DNA from: Echinometra lucunter
Taxonomy: Eukaryota; Echinodermata; Echinoidea; Camarodonta; Echinometridae
Length of the DNA: 64,000 bases
Assembly (NCBI GenBank): GCA_029962745.1
Contig: CM057162.1
Coordinates: 3,908,826-3,972,825, forward strand
Direction of reading: 5' to 3'
The notes under the pieces were generated by a model. The model was not told the DNA's origin. It worked only from the letters and a program-made list of their open reading frames with translations, and made no database searches. Of this stretch, positions 50,756 to 62,734 are shown in pieces. The first letter of the stretch is position 1; the number at the start of each line of letters is the position of its first letter. The translations under genes were made by a program, and so were the position numbers.

Positions 50756-53700
50756 GTAAAACGGACTAATATTTGGTTACCCGTGACGTCATATACCAAT
50801 TTCCGTAGTTAAATTTTACGTAATAGTTAGTTAATTAATTATGCTAATTTATGCGTAAATCAGATTTTTTACTATAAATCACTAGATGAAGCTCCAAATA
50901 GTTTTATTTTTGTTGTAAATATTCTTTGTAGTGATGTTAACAAGGATACATAAAACAATGGAGACGTCTAAGGGGGAGGGGGATTCCCCCAGCCTTTTTA
51001 GGGTAAACATATGCACTGAAAATTATACTTTGTTCAATAAGGCAAACAATAGGTTCAATGCATGACAATATCAATGATATGGAAGAGTCTTCAAATAATT
51101 CTTTACGAAAACATATTCATCATCAAGTCACTGTGAAGAACGCAAATAATGTGGTCTTCAGCGAAACTGCAAATAAGTATGTTTCTAAATAAATCAAAAG
51201 AGTGTGTTAGATAGGGGTATACCAACGTGTTGCAACACATAAAACGCTCCCCTTTTTGTTCTCATCCTCGGGTTTGTAAGTGCCCCATCTATTTCCATAA
51301 AGTGCATTTTCCTGGTGCCCCCCCCCCCCCCCCACCGCCCGATTTGAAAGACGCTCCGCCGCTCCTGTCCTCCCAAAATGTTTAGAATTTAGAGACTCCT
51401 GAATTTTAAGTTTTGTCTGTTTGTTTTTTTCTTGTCAGCAGTTTTTGGATAATGTCCCTCCCCCCCCCCCCCCGGCATCATAAAGCAAATTGACGCCCAT
51501 GATCATCATTATACCATTATTATCATATCATTAATTGTCATCATTAGACTAGAATTTTTTTCCATCTTATTTTTATTTTCAAGATGTTTTCGCCAGTCAT
51601 CATTTATTTCCAACAAGTTTGGTGTTTGCGATTGGTTTTGTGGCCGTGGCCATGGTGGCGTATGTCATTCCATTAATCCTTGGACAATCTCCGGGGAACA
51701 ATGGAGATCACCATCAAACTAAGGAGGCAAGTATTCAAAATCAGATACATATGGAATTCTCCACATTAAGCCTATAATGTCTAATTATATAATTAATCTT
51801 TTGCACATAATTGCTTTACAAAACTTATATAATTCTCATTATTAGTTTTTCATCATTTTCATTCTTATTATAATGATGATGATGATGATGATGATAATGA
51901 TTATTATTATTATTGGTATAATTAATATCATTACACTGTAAAAAAAAAAAATACTGTAGAATTTACATTAAATTACTGGCAGCAGAGTTGCCAGTAATTT
52001 ACTATGTATATTTTTTGTTACAGTAAAACCGTAAACAGGTAAAATATAGTATTCAACTGTAAATGATACAGTATTTTACTATATCATTTACAGAAGTTGC
52101 AGTTAATTACTGGCAAGTCTTCTGCCAGAAAATGTAATGTTAATTCCTACAACAATTTCTACAGTGTATTATTTATGTTATCATTATTATTATTATTATT
52201 ATCATCATTATTATTATTATTATTATTATCATTATTATTATTATTATTGTTGTTATTATCATTATTATTATTATCATTATTAATATTATTGTTATTATTA
52301 TCATTATTATTATTGCTATCATCATCATCATCATCATCATTTTCATTATCATTATCATCATTACTGGAAAATAGCATTGAACACACACATACTAACTTAA
52401 AGGAGAATGCAACCCAGACATCAGTGTGCTTCCAGTGAATGAAGAAGAACAAGAAGAGTAAACAGTGAAAGTTTGAGCAAAATCGGACAATCCGTTCAAG
52501 AGTTATGAACTTTGAAAGTTTAAATAAATCCTTATTATGGGGATCCTTGAGTTGGCAACTCCACCAGCATCTGTGATGTCATCGTGGACAACTCTCCATT
52601 CATTTTGTACACAGAATTTCACATTTTCTTCATTTTCAAAAAAAATAAAAATTTGTTTGATTTATTGTTTGAGTATGACATGGCTATATCAATTCTGCAA
52701 GAATTTCGGGAAGAATTATGTTGATTCCTGACTTGAAATTTCATAAAAATCCATTTTTTGAAGATTTATGCACAAAATGAATGGAGAGGTGTCCACGATG
52801 ACATCACAGATGTTGGCAAAGTTGCCAACTCAAGGATCCCTGTAATAGGGATTTACTGAAACTTTCAAAATTCAAAACTTTTGAACAGATTGTCCGATTT
52901 TGCTCAAACTTTCACTGTTTACTCTTCTTGATCATCTCCATTCACTAAGAGCACACCGATGCCTGGGTTGCATTCTCCTTTAAGCTTTTCGACATGCACT
53001 CATAAGTGTAAATCGAACAGAAAGCCGAAATCGAAACAGTATAGACGAAACAAGGGAACAATATGCGAGGATTCGAATATGACGAGCCCAACGTTCTCAA
53101 CATTTACCATGTCCAAGTTTTATACACGGTAATGTCAGGAGTCTCTCCAAAACTTTGAAAATATTAATATTTTATTATCCTCTCTGAAATTTGCTCAATG
53201 ATAGGTATAGACATGGTGGAATGCTAATTCACTCCTCTTTTTAAGGTTACAAACTTGTTCGTAAAGACAGGCCAAATGGACGTGGTGGAGGCGTATTTCT
53301 TACATATCCGACAAAATATCTGAGGTGGACCTATCCGCTGAGAAAAAAAAAAGTCATCAAGTGTATAGTATATAGACCAAGTGCAGATATCGGCATCTTT
53401 CTTGACTCAGTAATGGAAGAAATTAATACATCTGACAAATCTGCATGTGCAATGGGTGATCTTAATGTAGATTTTGACAAAAAATGATAATACTCCCCGT
53501 TTCCAAAATATTCTCGATTATGATGCCTTCTGTGCAGTGATTTATAAGCCTACAAGAATACGTGACTGATCATTGGCAGTTCTGAATAATATTTTTGTGA
53601 CAAATGTATATAAAGTTTTTCTCAATCTGATCATCTAATGGCCGTATGGTAAAAAGGGTTTTGTCTAAAAAAAAGAATTCGATGAGCCTATAAGTATTAA

Positions 53701-56700
53701 TTATGAAAGAAATCATTTTGCAATGTGAAAAGCAATTGTAGATTATAAGACTTTAACTACATGTATTTCTCTACCAGTCAGCGAAGATCCCGTCCGATTC
53801 GGTCAAGTAGTCGCGAAGAAAAATGGATTTGTGTAACTAATGCCATAAGTCCCTACTGTCCAAAAGGGATCCTCAAATCACTATGAACAAATCACTCTCC
53901 TTTCTGAATGGTTTGCAAAGGAAATCGCTATTTTCTTTTTATTTGCGCTATGGTTGCGATCGCAACAGTTTGTAAAATTATCATTGCATAGTTATTATCA
54001 TTCTTGATGTTGTTGTTGCTGTAGTTGCAAATGAAGGGAATATGGATATGTTTTCCAAAACAAAATAAACAGAGAAATCATCATGAATGAGAAAAGATGA
54101 GTAGTTTCAGTTGTGTTTACGATGTTGGTCATTTGTAAGTTGAAATTCAGTGATTATAAACAAACTTAATAAGTGCCTTGTCTTGCCTAATCTTTGAAGT
54201 GAATTTTTACATGAACTGAAACAATAGTATGAAATAGTATGCATAAATTTGAACAAATTTGTAAACTGTCTCCTGTGAACAAAATATTTTCATTTTGTGG
54301 ATGCCAACAACATTGATAAAAGATGGAATAAAGCGACAATGTCCTGCTTTACCAGTGTTACTTAACTCCCCGATCCTTTGTGACTATAGAGCTACATGCA
54401 GCAACACTGGCGTACTGGAGGGGGGGGGGGGGGGTTGGGGGGGCGCCAGCCCCCCCCCCCCCAAATAAATTTCAAGCATGGTTTATTTTCAATTTTATAT
54501 AAGTGTTATCACACGAATTTCATTACTTCTCCCTAGACTCCCTTTCTACTGTTAAGGAACGCATTCACAATTTCCCAAATAGCATGCATAGCAAGGCAGA
54601 AAACACAGATAATATCATATCAATACTAATGTGTTTTATGATATAACACTTGGTTTTATCTGTTTATCTGACAATGGATTCAAACTTTGATAATGAATAT
54701 TCTTAGATTTACCAAAACTAGACACGGGCTTTAAGTTTGCAGTCCCAAATAGTGTTCATTGCAGAGTTGCAAACTATCAATACTGCAAAAAACTCCTTTA
54801 CCATGGGAGTGCACTTGCGTAGCCAGGGGGGACGATGGGTGTGGTCACCCCTCCAAAACACCAACAAAAAAGAAAGGAAAAGTAGAAGGAAAAAAAAGCA
54901 GAAAAAAAAAAAGGTATAAGAGAACGTAAGAAGAGCTGGAGCAGACAAGGAACAATTCAAAGAAACGTCGGAGCTTCCGCGCTTCGCGCGGGAGGGGGAA
55001 AACTCCCGCTCCCTGCACCCTCCCCCCTAGGGAGCGCGCTTTGCGCGCTCACAACCACCCCACTAAAATGAAATCCTAGCTACGCCACTGTGGAGGTGAA
55101 ACCCTGGTAACCCCACCGCATCACACCCTCTCCATGCTCGTCCTTTTTATTTCATAGTGTCTTTGTCTGTATTATTATCATAAGTAATAAAGTATTTTGT
55201 GTAACGCTGGCATTCGTTTGAAACTTAAGAAGATTATTTGGGCTGCATGTTTTCATAATCATGTTTCCAAGTTCATGAAAAAATATCCTTTTCCGGTCGG
55301 TAGATTCATATGACACGTTTATCCATAACAGTACATGTCATCAAACATGTCATCAAACGTTGGAGCTTCCGCGCTTCGCGCGGGAGGGGGGAAACTCCCC
55401 CCTCCCTGCACCCTCCCCCCTAGGGAGCGCGCTTCGCGCGCTCATTACGTGATTCACACGCATCGCGTGCTCACTACCGCCCCACTAAAATGAAATCCTT
55501 TTGTTGGAAATGAGAGAAAATAAAAATTGAACTGAACTGAAGTTGGAATTTAAGTCGAAAAAATGAAGCTCTTTAACGTGAAAGGGGGGGGGGGTACCCC
55601 GGCTCGGTCGCTACACTCCCTCAGGGTTGGTCGCTTCGCTCCTCGCAAAGATTGAGCCCCCCCCCCCCCCCAAATATTTTGGCTCATTACGCCACTGTGC
55701 AGCAACACACGGCAATAACAATCATAGCAAATCAAAACAAAACAGCGATTTCCTTTGTAAACCTTCATAAGGATAGTGGAATTGTCCACTGTGCTTTGAG
55801 TTCTCTATCTGTCCAAACCTGGACGGGAATGTTTGTTCCGAAAATCCGTATTTCTTAGTGACTACGGGGCCGAATCAGACGTTGTCTTCACTAACTGGTA
55901 GAGAAATAGTTTCAATAATAATCTAAAATGATTTTTCATATTGCAAAATGATTTCTTTCATTAACGACACATACAGGCCAACCGTAATTTTTGAAGGGAC
56001 ATTATATATATATATATATATATGGGGGCGTGTGTGTAGGTGTACGTATGTATATTTTTGCAGGTTCTTACATGAAATACTTTGCATTACTATCATCTTC
56101 TCATCCTGTCTTTTATTATTTCACTAAATTAGCAACCAAGTCGGACTGAAATATCCCCAGATTTTGTAACTGTACAAAGTAAGTATATCTATTGTATAAA
56201 GAATATTCTCTATTTTCTCACTGCAGAATGTTTCAAAAGCATGGAAAGATCGCGCAATTTCCTAAATATTACAAGCGTAAATAAAAAGCAAGAAAAAATA
56301 ATAAAAATAAATCCAAACTTTTTGAGTTTCCAATTTATATCTCATTCGGGATGTTCAATATCAAAAATGTTTGTGAAACTTTTCTGACTCAGGAATCATT
56401 ACTAACTCCATGGCACCGTTTCATGAAAGTTGTCAGCACTGAGCAATAGTAACAGTCAGTAACCAGTGCTTTTCAGCCAATCAAAACCAAAATTCTACTG
56501 AAACTGTCATAGAATGACAACTTGTCAGTGCTGATAACTTTCATGAAACGGTACCATTGTCTCGTTGATCATCTCGTTTCTCACTGGTCGTGGACTGGAA
56601 GCGATCAGATAAAAATATAGCGGACTGCAACAGTATACGCCAATTGGTTTCTTGCTTTAAGACCCTGGTAACATTGTGTACATACCAATGAAGCCTCCCA

Positions 56701-59700
56701 GATATTTTGCTTTCCTGTAAGGTTTTAGGGAAAATATTTTTTAAGAAGAAATATCTGTGTTTACCCTCAATACCCGCTAGTACTTAGTGTGTCGTCAAAA
56801 TTTTCATCCAAAAATTGCTTTATTTCCTTATTTCCATATTTTTTATGTGTACCCATGATTCGATGTAGCATTTTTTGAAAATGAATATGTAGCGAAGTGA
56901 GAATGCACTAATTATGACCATGCAAAGATACAAAATATCCTAGCTTCTGAGCTATTAGTAAACACTTGGTTTCATGATGCATGTATAATACAAAAGCCGA
57001 ACGGTGGATTTTCAGTCTTTAAACATTAGTGGGTAGAGCATCGTCCACAGAAGAAAATGATACCAAGATCATGGAATTTGGTGAAGTAATTTGTATTCTA
57101 TGTCCGTTTCTTAAAATACAGTTATTTTCGCATTTTTGGCGACTGATGAGAGTAGCTATGTGCCGGGAAGGCCTTTCATATTACTATGTTTCAGGGAAAT
57201 CCATTGATGCATGTCACCTACAAAACGTGCCATACACATGTCCATGGGTGTCGATTTGTGTTCGCTGTTGGGCTGTTGTTTTTGTTACCCGTATCTCTGC
57301 ATTATTTGTCTAATCTACCGTTCCTCCAATTAACCGCACAAAAATTGTTTTCAAACAATATCGCAGAGTACGTCCTCATTACCTGAACATGGCTGAATGA
57401 AAACTTTAGGGGACTTGAACCTTTACTTTGAGTATGAACCATCCCTTTTTTATTTTGCGAACGAGCGAAGCAAGCTTCTAGCTTCTAGCTATGAAAGAAA
57501 TGTTATTCGTCCTCACAGTACACTCAAGCAATATAAGATGTTTGACTAATTCAGCACTCCTCGCTGGTCCAACTGTTTACTGTCCTAAACCACCCTATTT
57601 CAAATATTACAAGCGAGGGAGGCGAGATAGGGGGAAAACACACTCTTTTAGCGATAAACTGTTATTTTGTCATCAAAAATCCACTATAGGTCTATAAAAT
57701 ATCTATTTACATATTCGAGTGAGCGCAGCGAGCGAGGAAAAAATTTACATTCTTTGATAGCCTGAAAGATATCTAAAGAGTTTTTGAACACCTAACTGCC
57801 AAATAGGATGCTTTTTGGCGCGTCGCTTGCCATCTAATGCCATTTTGTTACCATGAACGAGCGAAGCGAGCTACCGACAAAAACTCAACCGACAAATTTC
57901 TTTCTAGTAAAACGTAAAATTTCCATCCAAAAAGATTAGATGAATGTGATCATGTATTCTAGAAAAGCTTTACATCTCGTTGTGAAAATATTAGAATATT
58001 CGGATATTTTGCTGAGGGGAAATAAGAGCGCTTGCCTCCTGATCTTGTTTCTATCAGCGAGCGGAGCGAGCGAGCGAGAAAGGGCTGAGAACACTGAGAA
58101 CAGGTTCTAGCGTAAAATTCTATGATTTTAATTTTATCATTTTATCAGCATCTTCCTTTCTCATTTGTTAAGATGGGAATAGGCTACAGGTCACAGGCCA
58201 TTATCTCATGAAAATTCTTCCGTTATGGGTCTTTTTGCAGTTATATTAAATAGTATATTGGATAGAAAGACAAGATGCAAACCAGTTTCATGTCATAATA
58301 AAAATATTCACCGGCATTGGTTATAACAAAAGATTTTAAATGCGAGTAGAACAATTATAGCATACTATTAGATAGAAAGACAAGGTGCAAACCGATTTGT
58401 TGTCAAAAAGATAGTATATATTATAACCTCATTGGCTGGGATACTTAAAATGCGAGCGAGCGAAGCGAGCGAGCTCTGAAAGCTTTTTCCTTTTCCTTTC
58501 CTTATTAACAAAATATTTCTTTACTCTTTATTCTGTTTGTCTTTGTCTTTACTTTTGTTTGTTTTTCGGGGATTACAGGAGGTTATGAAATTTTCATGTT
58601 TTGTGAATTATTTGGGGATGATGGTACAGGCCATCCCCCTGACCAAAATATTGGGGGGGGGGGCGGGATATATCCCCCAATCCCCCTCCCCCTCCCGGGA
58701 TCGACACCCATGCACATGCCATATGAAAGGCCATTCCCGACACAATTCTGCTCTCGACTGTCGCAAAAAAACATGAAAAATTCGAAAATTGATATATTCT
58801 AAGAAACGGGCACAGAATCAAAATTACCTCACTAAATTTAATGATCTTGGTATCACTCTCTTAGGTAGAAGATGCTTTATACCTAATAAAGTAAATGATG
58901 ATTTACTTTCTGAAGGTAAAGTACTGAAAATTCACCGATCCATTTTTCTGAGATACCCGGTATAGATCGGATTTTTATGAAAGGATTTACAAAGTTCTTA
59001 TTGACAAGTGTACGGATATCGCGTGCTCTTGTACTTTAGTGTGAGTTTGCCTGGACAAATTGTTTAAACCATTCTTGCTTATATATGCTTTATACATTTC
59101 CTCGTTTGGGCGATATTCTCCCCCTTTCAAGAGCTGGCTTGTGTATCGATCCTACTGAGGGCCATTTTTTTAATGGTATACACAACTTTCTTTTTTTTTT
59201 TTCATCATGCCTTTCATAGAACAATCAATTTGAGCAATCCAAACTGGGGTAGGGGGGGGGGGGGTTATAATTTTTGTAATTTTTAGGCCACATCCTGCTT
59301 TTCATTCTGTGTCTCTGTATATTTTACAACAGCCAGTGAGGAGACTTTTCAGACATAAATGTATTCTTTCATTAATGCTATTTTTGTTTGTTTGTTGTTG
59401 TTTTTTGTCCTTCTTGCTCTCCGGGAAGCCCCAGGCTGGTTGTTGTTATTTTAATTTTCTTCTTTCGTACCATGCATCATTTTGTAATTGTTAATGCTTT
59501 TATGTTTAGTTCCTGGAAATCAAAGCATACACAAAAGAATGGTGACAATTCTAATTTTTCGGCCTTAAAACAGTAGTGTATAGGGTGATCCAAAATCATT
59601 TCCCATGAGATTGTTGCTGTTTTTTTTTTCAATAAATTTAGTATCATAGTTATGGTTTTGATAAGTTTGGTGTCTCATCACAATATTTGCCCCAAGGCTT

Positions 59701-61007
59701 GTGATCTTACTTTTCAATAAAAATTCTTGGTCTATATGTGATATTTACGTGGCAGCTAATTAGCTTTAGCAGATCAAATGTACTGGATTTTCGTCTTTCT
59801 TCAAGCGTATGATCATATAGGCATTTTCGGTGTCACACGCGATGTTTATAAGATATCTTTGTAGCTTTGCTAGTGATTGGCAATACCATAGCATATCTGT
59901 CAGAGCCGTACGCACAATTTTTTTTTTTCGGGGGGGGGGGGGGCAAGAGGCGTAAAAATTTCGAATAAGCTCGAAAGCAACCAAGGTGGTCACGAGGGCG
60001 CTTTTGCATTTAAAAAAGTGAAATTGAAGGCTTAGGTGAACACTTTGCGTGGATTTTATGAAAATGTTCAATAAGAAAATGTAAGTTTTCAAAATTTCGG
60101 GGGAGGGGGGGGGGGGGCAACTGCCCCCTGCCCCGCTGCGTACGGCCATGATATCTCTTCCTTTCCAAGAGATCAGAGAACGACAATGCTGTGCTAATGT
60201 GTTCATGACAGCGAGTATCTGTTACAGATTTATCCCATTGGACAGTGAACCATTAAGATTGATTCACCGGCGTAAAGCCGTTTTGAGGAGGGGGGTGGGG
60301 TTGATCGACTTTTTTGGCGAAATTTCTTGTGTGAACTCATACTTAAGTATACACATACACACCCTTACTCATCCGAGCAGACCGCCCGCACACATTTTGC
60401 AAGCGAGCGAAGCGAGCGAAAATTAACCACTTTTTTGTTTTGTTTTTAAGAGTATTTCAAATGAAGATTCCAATATATGACCGTCGTTTATGACATTTTA
60501 AAGAAAAAAATCACTAACTGATTAATTACAAAATCATTTTTTCCTTGAAACGAGGGGGGGGGGTATTTGTATACGTCATCCTCCCCTCTTGAAAAAGTGG
60601 AGGTGATATATCCCCCATCCCTCCGGGATTTACGCCAATGGATTGATTACAATTTCTGCTAGATAATGTATTCGGTGATTGTTACGACTATGTGATCAGA
60701 ATAATACTAAAACTCATCCGATTTTGGAATTACTTTGAAATCCTTGACGTCTGGGTGGCCTCCCGAGTGAACTGTATAATCGTTTTTTTTATGTTGCATC
60801 AAACATACGGTACCCTATTATTCTCCAGGTGAGGTGGGGCATGAACGCATAGTTTCCCGGCGAGGAAAGCTTGGATGGAATGGAAGAGAACCCGAGTCTC
60901 AGCCGGAGCCGATGAATACTCCAGTTTCCTATGTCATACTACACCACACCGCTACAAATTCATGCGAAACGCTTGATGAATGTAGTAAAAAGATGCGGAG
61001 CATGCAG
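50446..61007 (+). CDS. Death-domain / transmembrane / PGRP receptor, 5' four exons (continues past window)
   Basis: Predicted type II membrane receptor of innate immunity. Four exons join in phase: 50446-50755, 51584-51726, 56133-56178, 60829-61007 (226 residues so far). Residues about 6-98 form a death-fold domain; 115-137 are a hydrophobic helix; 138-167 a polar linker; from 168 the N-terminal part of a PGRP/amidase_2 domain (RIVSRRGKLGW, YVILHHTA, C212 and C218). No signal peptide precedes the death domain, so it should face the cytosol and PGRP the outside. The first His of HHTA (H205) is the family zinc ligand; the other ligands lie beyond the window. Drosophila PGRP-LC is a type II receptor that signals through the death-domain adaptor IMD; here both functions seem to be in one chain. 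Confidence 0.72.
50770..51583. other. Intron between death-domain and TM exons
   Basis: Contains C-runs at 51319-51334 and about 51463-51474; no further exon seen. Confidence 0.5.
51584..51726 (+). CDS. Transmembrane exon of the PGRP receptor
   Basis: Acceptor TTATTTTCAAG|AT; 143 nt, phase 1 to 0. Encodes DVFASHHLFPT, then the hydrophobic segment SLVFAIGFVAVAMVAYVIPL ILG, then QSPGNNGDHHQTKE. The donor is read as GC type, AAGGAG|GCAAGT, because only that leaves phase 0, which the next exon needs. The nearby GT (GCAA|GTATTC) would put a stop into the following exon. Confidence 0.68.
51933..52170. mobile_element. MITE with CACTGTAAAAA / TACAGTGTA ends
   Basis: CACTGTAAAAAAAAAAATACTG at the left, CTACAGTGTATT at the right. 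Inner inverted pairs include ATTACTGGCAGCAGAG / ATTACTGGCAAG and TACAGTATTTTAC. Imperfect. Confidence 0.55.
52167..52362 (+). repeat. ATT/ATC microsatellite
   Basis: About 195 bases of ATT with ATC and GTT interruptions; gives spurious poly-Leu, poly-Asn and poly-Ile frames. Confidence 0.97.
52399..52983. mobile_element. 585-bp palindromic MITE, copy 2
   Basis: Same family as 48286-48862, collinear along its whole length, with matching AAAGGAGAATGCAACCCAGA end. Confidence 0.88.
53085..53720 (+). mobile_element. CR1-like LINE remnant (endonuclease region)
   Basis: Broken frames read SLQNFENINILLSSLKF, then LVRKDRPNGRGGGVFLTYPT, CIVYRPSADIGIFLDSV, ACAMGDLNVDF and YKPTRI, in the order of the apurinic-type endonuclease of CR1/L2-type LINEs (the GDxN motif is MGDLNVDF). 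There are stops and deletions between segments, so it is dead. Confidence 0.8.
53721..54402. other. Intron, nothing recognised
   Basis: AT-rich; no exon, RNA gene or repeat end identified. Confidence 0.45.
54811..55095. mobile_element. CGTAGCC-ended repeat with GC-rich hairpins
   Basis: GCACTTGCGTAGCCAGGGG at the left pairs with CCTAGCTACGCCACTGTGG at the right. Inside, CTTCCGCGCTTCGCGCGGGAG and GGAGCGCGCTTTGCGCGCTC form hairpins. A partial second copy of the inner part is at 55359-55500. Confidence 0.65.
55359..55500. repeat. Second copy of the GC-rich hairpin module
   Basis: GTTGGAGCTTCCGCGCTTCG through CCCCACTAAAATGAAATCCT repeats 54967-55078 with a small insertion, but lacks the CGTAGCC ends. 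Confidence 0.8.
56003..56024 (+). repeat. AT dinucleotide run
   Basis: Short TATATA microsatellite. Confidence 0.95.
56133..56178 (+). CDS. Short linker exon of the PGRP receptor
   Basis: 46 nt between TTTCACTAAATTAG and A|GTAAGT; phase 0 to 1. Encodes QPSRTEISPDFVTVQ, a polar extracellular stem. Supported only by splice sites and by its phases fitting both neighbours. It could be skipped only with a frame change, since the flanking phases (0 and 1) differ. Confidence 0.5.
56410..56557. mobile_element. Palindromic MITE (CATGAAAGTTGTCAG family)
   Basis: CACCGTTTCATGAAAGTTGTCAG mirrors CTGATAACTTTCATGAAACGGT; same family as 11517-11683. Confidence 0.82.
57440..58475 (+). repeat. Region with dispersed GAGCGAAGCGAGC motifs
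   Basis: The motif or a close variant occurs near 57462, 57719, 57854, 58057 and 58452 in otherwise AT-rich intron. Other instances at 27438, 50214 (inverted) and 60402 lie inside repeats. Confidence 0.75.
59905..60147. mobile_element. Element with GCCGTACGCA ends and G-runs
   Basis: GAGCCGTACGCACAATTTTTT plus G-run at the left; G-run, CCCCGCTGCGTACGGCC at the right. Inner AAAATTTCG motifs are shared by both halves. Confidence 0.65.
60268..60640. mobile_element. GGCGTAAA family element, second copy
   Basis: ACCGGCGTAAAGCCGTTTTG at the left pairs with CCGGGATTTACGCCAATGG at the right. Contains AAGCGAGCGAAGCGAGCG and a G-run; matches 49910-50376 in inverse orientation. Confidence 0.7.
60829..61007 (+). 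CDS. PGRP domain, first exon
   Basis: Acceptor TATTATTCTCCAG|GT, donor ATGCAG|GTAGAG; 179 nt, phase 1 to 0. Encodes SEVGHERIVSRRGKLGWNG, then PEPMNTPVSYVILHHTATNS CETLDECSKKMRSMQ. This is the classical PGRP start: I-V-S-R..W, the V-x-Y-V-I-x-H-H-T-A beta strand with the first zinc-ligand His, and the paired cysteines of the family disulfide. The rest (F/YHMD..GW.DIGYNFL, YEGRGW) was sought up to 64000 and not found. Confidence 0.88.
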
Positions 61008-61299
61008 GTAGAGTGTTGTTTTTACTGTTTAATTAATTGAATTAAAAGCACATTGTCCATTTCATGAACAGAAGGTTTCAAGTAGCATGAGACTCTGAGA
61101 CACAAAGTAGTGCCTGCAGAGTTTTGGGTTTTGTTTTGTTTTTGTTTTTTTTCCTGGAGACAATTCATTCGAATACTCCCCCCCCCCCCACCCCCACCCC
61201 GACCTGAAGACAAGGTCCAGATCAGCAGCTCTTTCAAACCCATATATTTTGTTGATAACAATATTTGCTTTCCGTCTGTTCCCCATGAACGGGAACCAT

Positions 61300-61508
61300 A
61301 CACCCTAAAAACAAATCATTCAAAATGACTAGATGACTAGTCAGCTGGGTGCAAGTGATATATCTAGTCATAAAAGTTACTACATTCTAGTACGACTAGA
61401 ATATAGTCACAAATTACTAAAATATAGTGAAAAATGACTAGAAACTTAGTTGCACCCAGCTGACCCTTTCATCTAGTCATTTTTAACTGATTTGTTTTTA
61501 GAGTGTAT
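61300..61508. mobile_element. 209-bp MITE with ACCCTAAAAACAAAT ends
   Basis: ACCCTAAAAACAAATCATTC mirrors TTGTTTTTAGAGTGT; inner GACTAGTCAGCTGGGTGCAA pairs with TTGCACCCAGCTGACC. Lies just past the first PGRP exon. Confidence 0.8.
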
Positions 61509-62734
61509 AGGGCTGGAAAAAAATGCCAATTTCTCGTCCTCGCCACCTTGCTTTTTGCGGTGAGCCTCAAAATTTTGTATTTTGTTATTTTTCTTCTGTG
61601 ATGAAATTAATTTCTAGGCAATGCGGTTACATAAAGGCATTAATACCATTCATTTTCACATTGTTTTGAGCTACTTATAAGTGCTTATATATCAATTAAA
61701 TATCATAAAAGAAAAAAAAAGGAAATTTGTGTTAGAATTGTCCTTATAGCATTTCATGTACAAAAGAATCAAATAACATGGACCCCCCCCCCCCCCCCAT
61801 TTCAAAATGTCCGGATGAGAAAATAGGAATAAGTTTTACTTGGCCTATAACGGAATTTATAGAATCATGAATTTTGTAGGGCATTTTGTAGGGCATCCGC
61901 ATTTTTTCTTAATGTATATCTAAATTAGTAGGCCCTATAGAATTCGCTGTTCAAACCTGTATTACTCTATCTTTGGCACATCATTTGGCTGCATTATCTG
62001 CATAAACACAAAACAAAAAATAAGTCCCTCCCCCCCTAAAACATATCCCCGTATTTTGTCGATCGGGAATCTTTGATGAAATCTGAATACGGACTTAGTA
62101 GCAACACTTCTCAGCTACATTGCCTGGAAAATTCAGGGCAAACCCTTCAATCACGCTTCAGTGAACACGACCTAAATGCAAAATTGTCATTTTTTTAAGT
62201 TCACAAGCTTCGTGCCATGATTTTGATGCAGTGATATCGGAACATACTTTAAGTTTTCTGCGTTTGAAGGCATGCAACATAAATTTTATTCGTTACCAAA
62301 CATACCAAATGAGTTATGCACCAAATTTCATGCTTGAGTGAGCATGAGGTGAAAATGGCAAAAACTGCAGTTTTGACTTTCGCGCGGTTAATTTGATCTA
62401 ATGCAGAGGAATTCATGTTTCTGAAGGGTGTTTGCAACCTTTGCAATTGATAACTATCAATTCACGGTTGAATGAACACATAATAAAAACAAAATGTCAC
62501 CATGTTGAAATTATCCAGTAATTATTGCCTTACTTTTGTGCACTAAAAATCTTATTGATAACATTTTTAGCATGTCTACATGACCGGTGTACATGTATCA
62601 ATGATCTCATGGCATTTAATTGAAAGTTCACGCTTCACTTAGCGCGTGGGACTGGAAAAGCTCTTCTTTCACCTATCGACCAAAATTCAATTGCTTAATG
62701 TGGGTAATCATGATAAGTCTTCTTGGGGAGTTCG
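61509..62734. other. Intron or flank, no PGRP exon found
   Basis: Searched by eye for the second part of the PGRP domain (YHMD, GYNFL, YEGRGW-like); none seen. C-run at 61782-61798. Confidence 0.5.

Noticed and set aside
51726..51731. GT donor GCAA|GTATTC for the TM exon
   Set aside because: Would change phase and create a stop in the exon at 56133; the GC donor keeps the frame.
52097..52452. Poly-Leu, poly-Asn and poly-Ile frames
   Set aside because: Translation of the ATT/ATC microsatellite.
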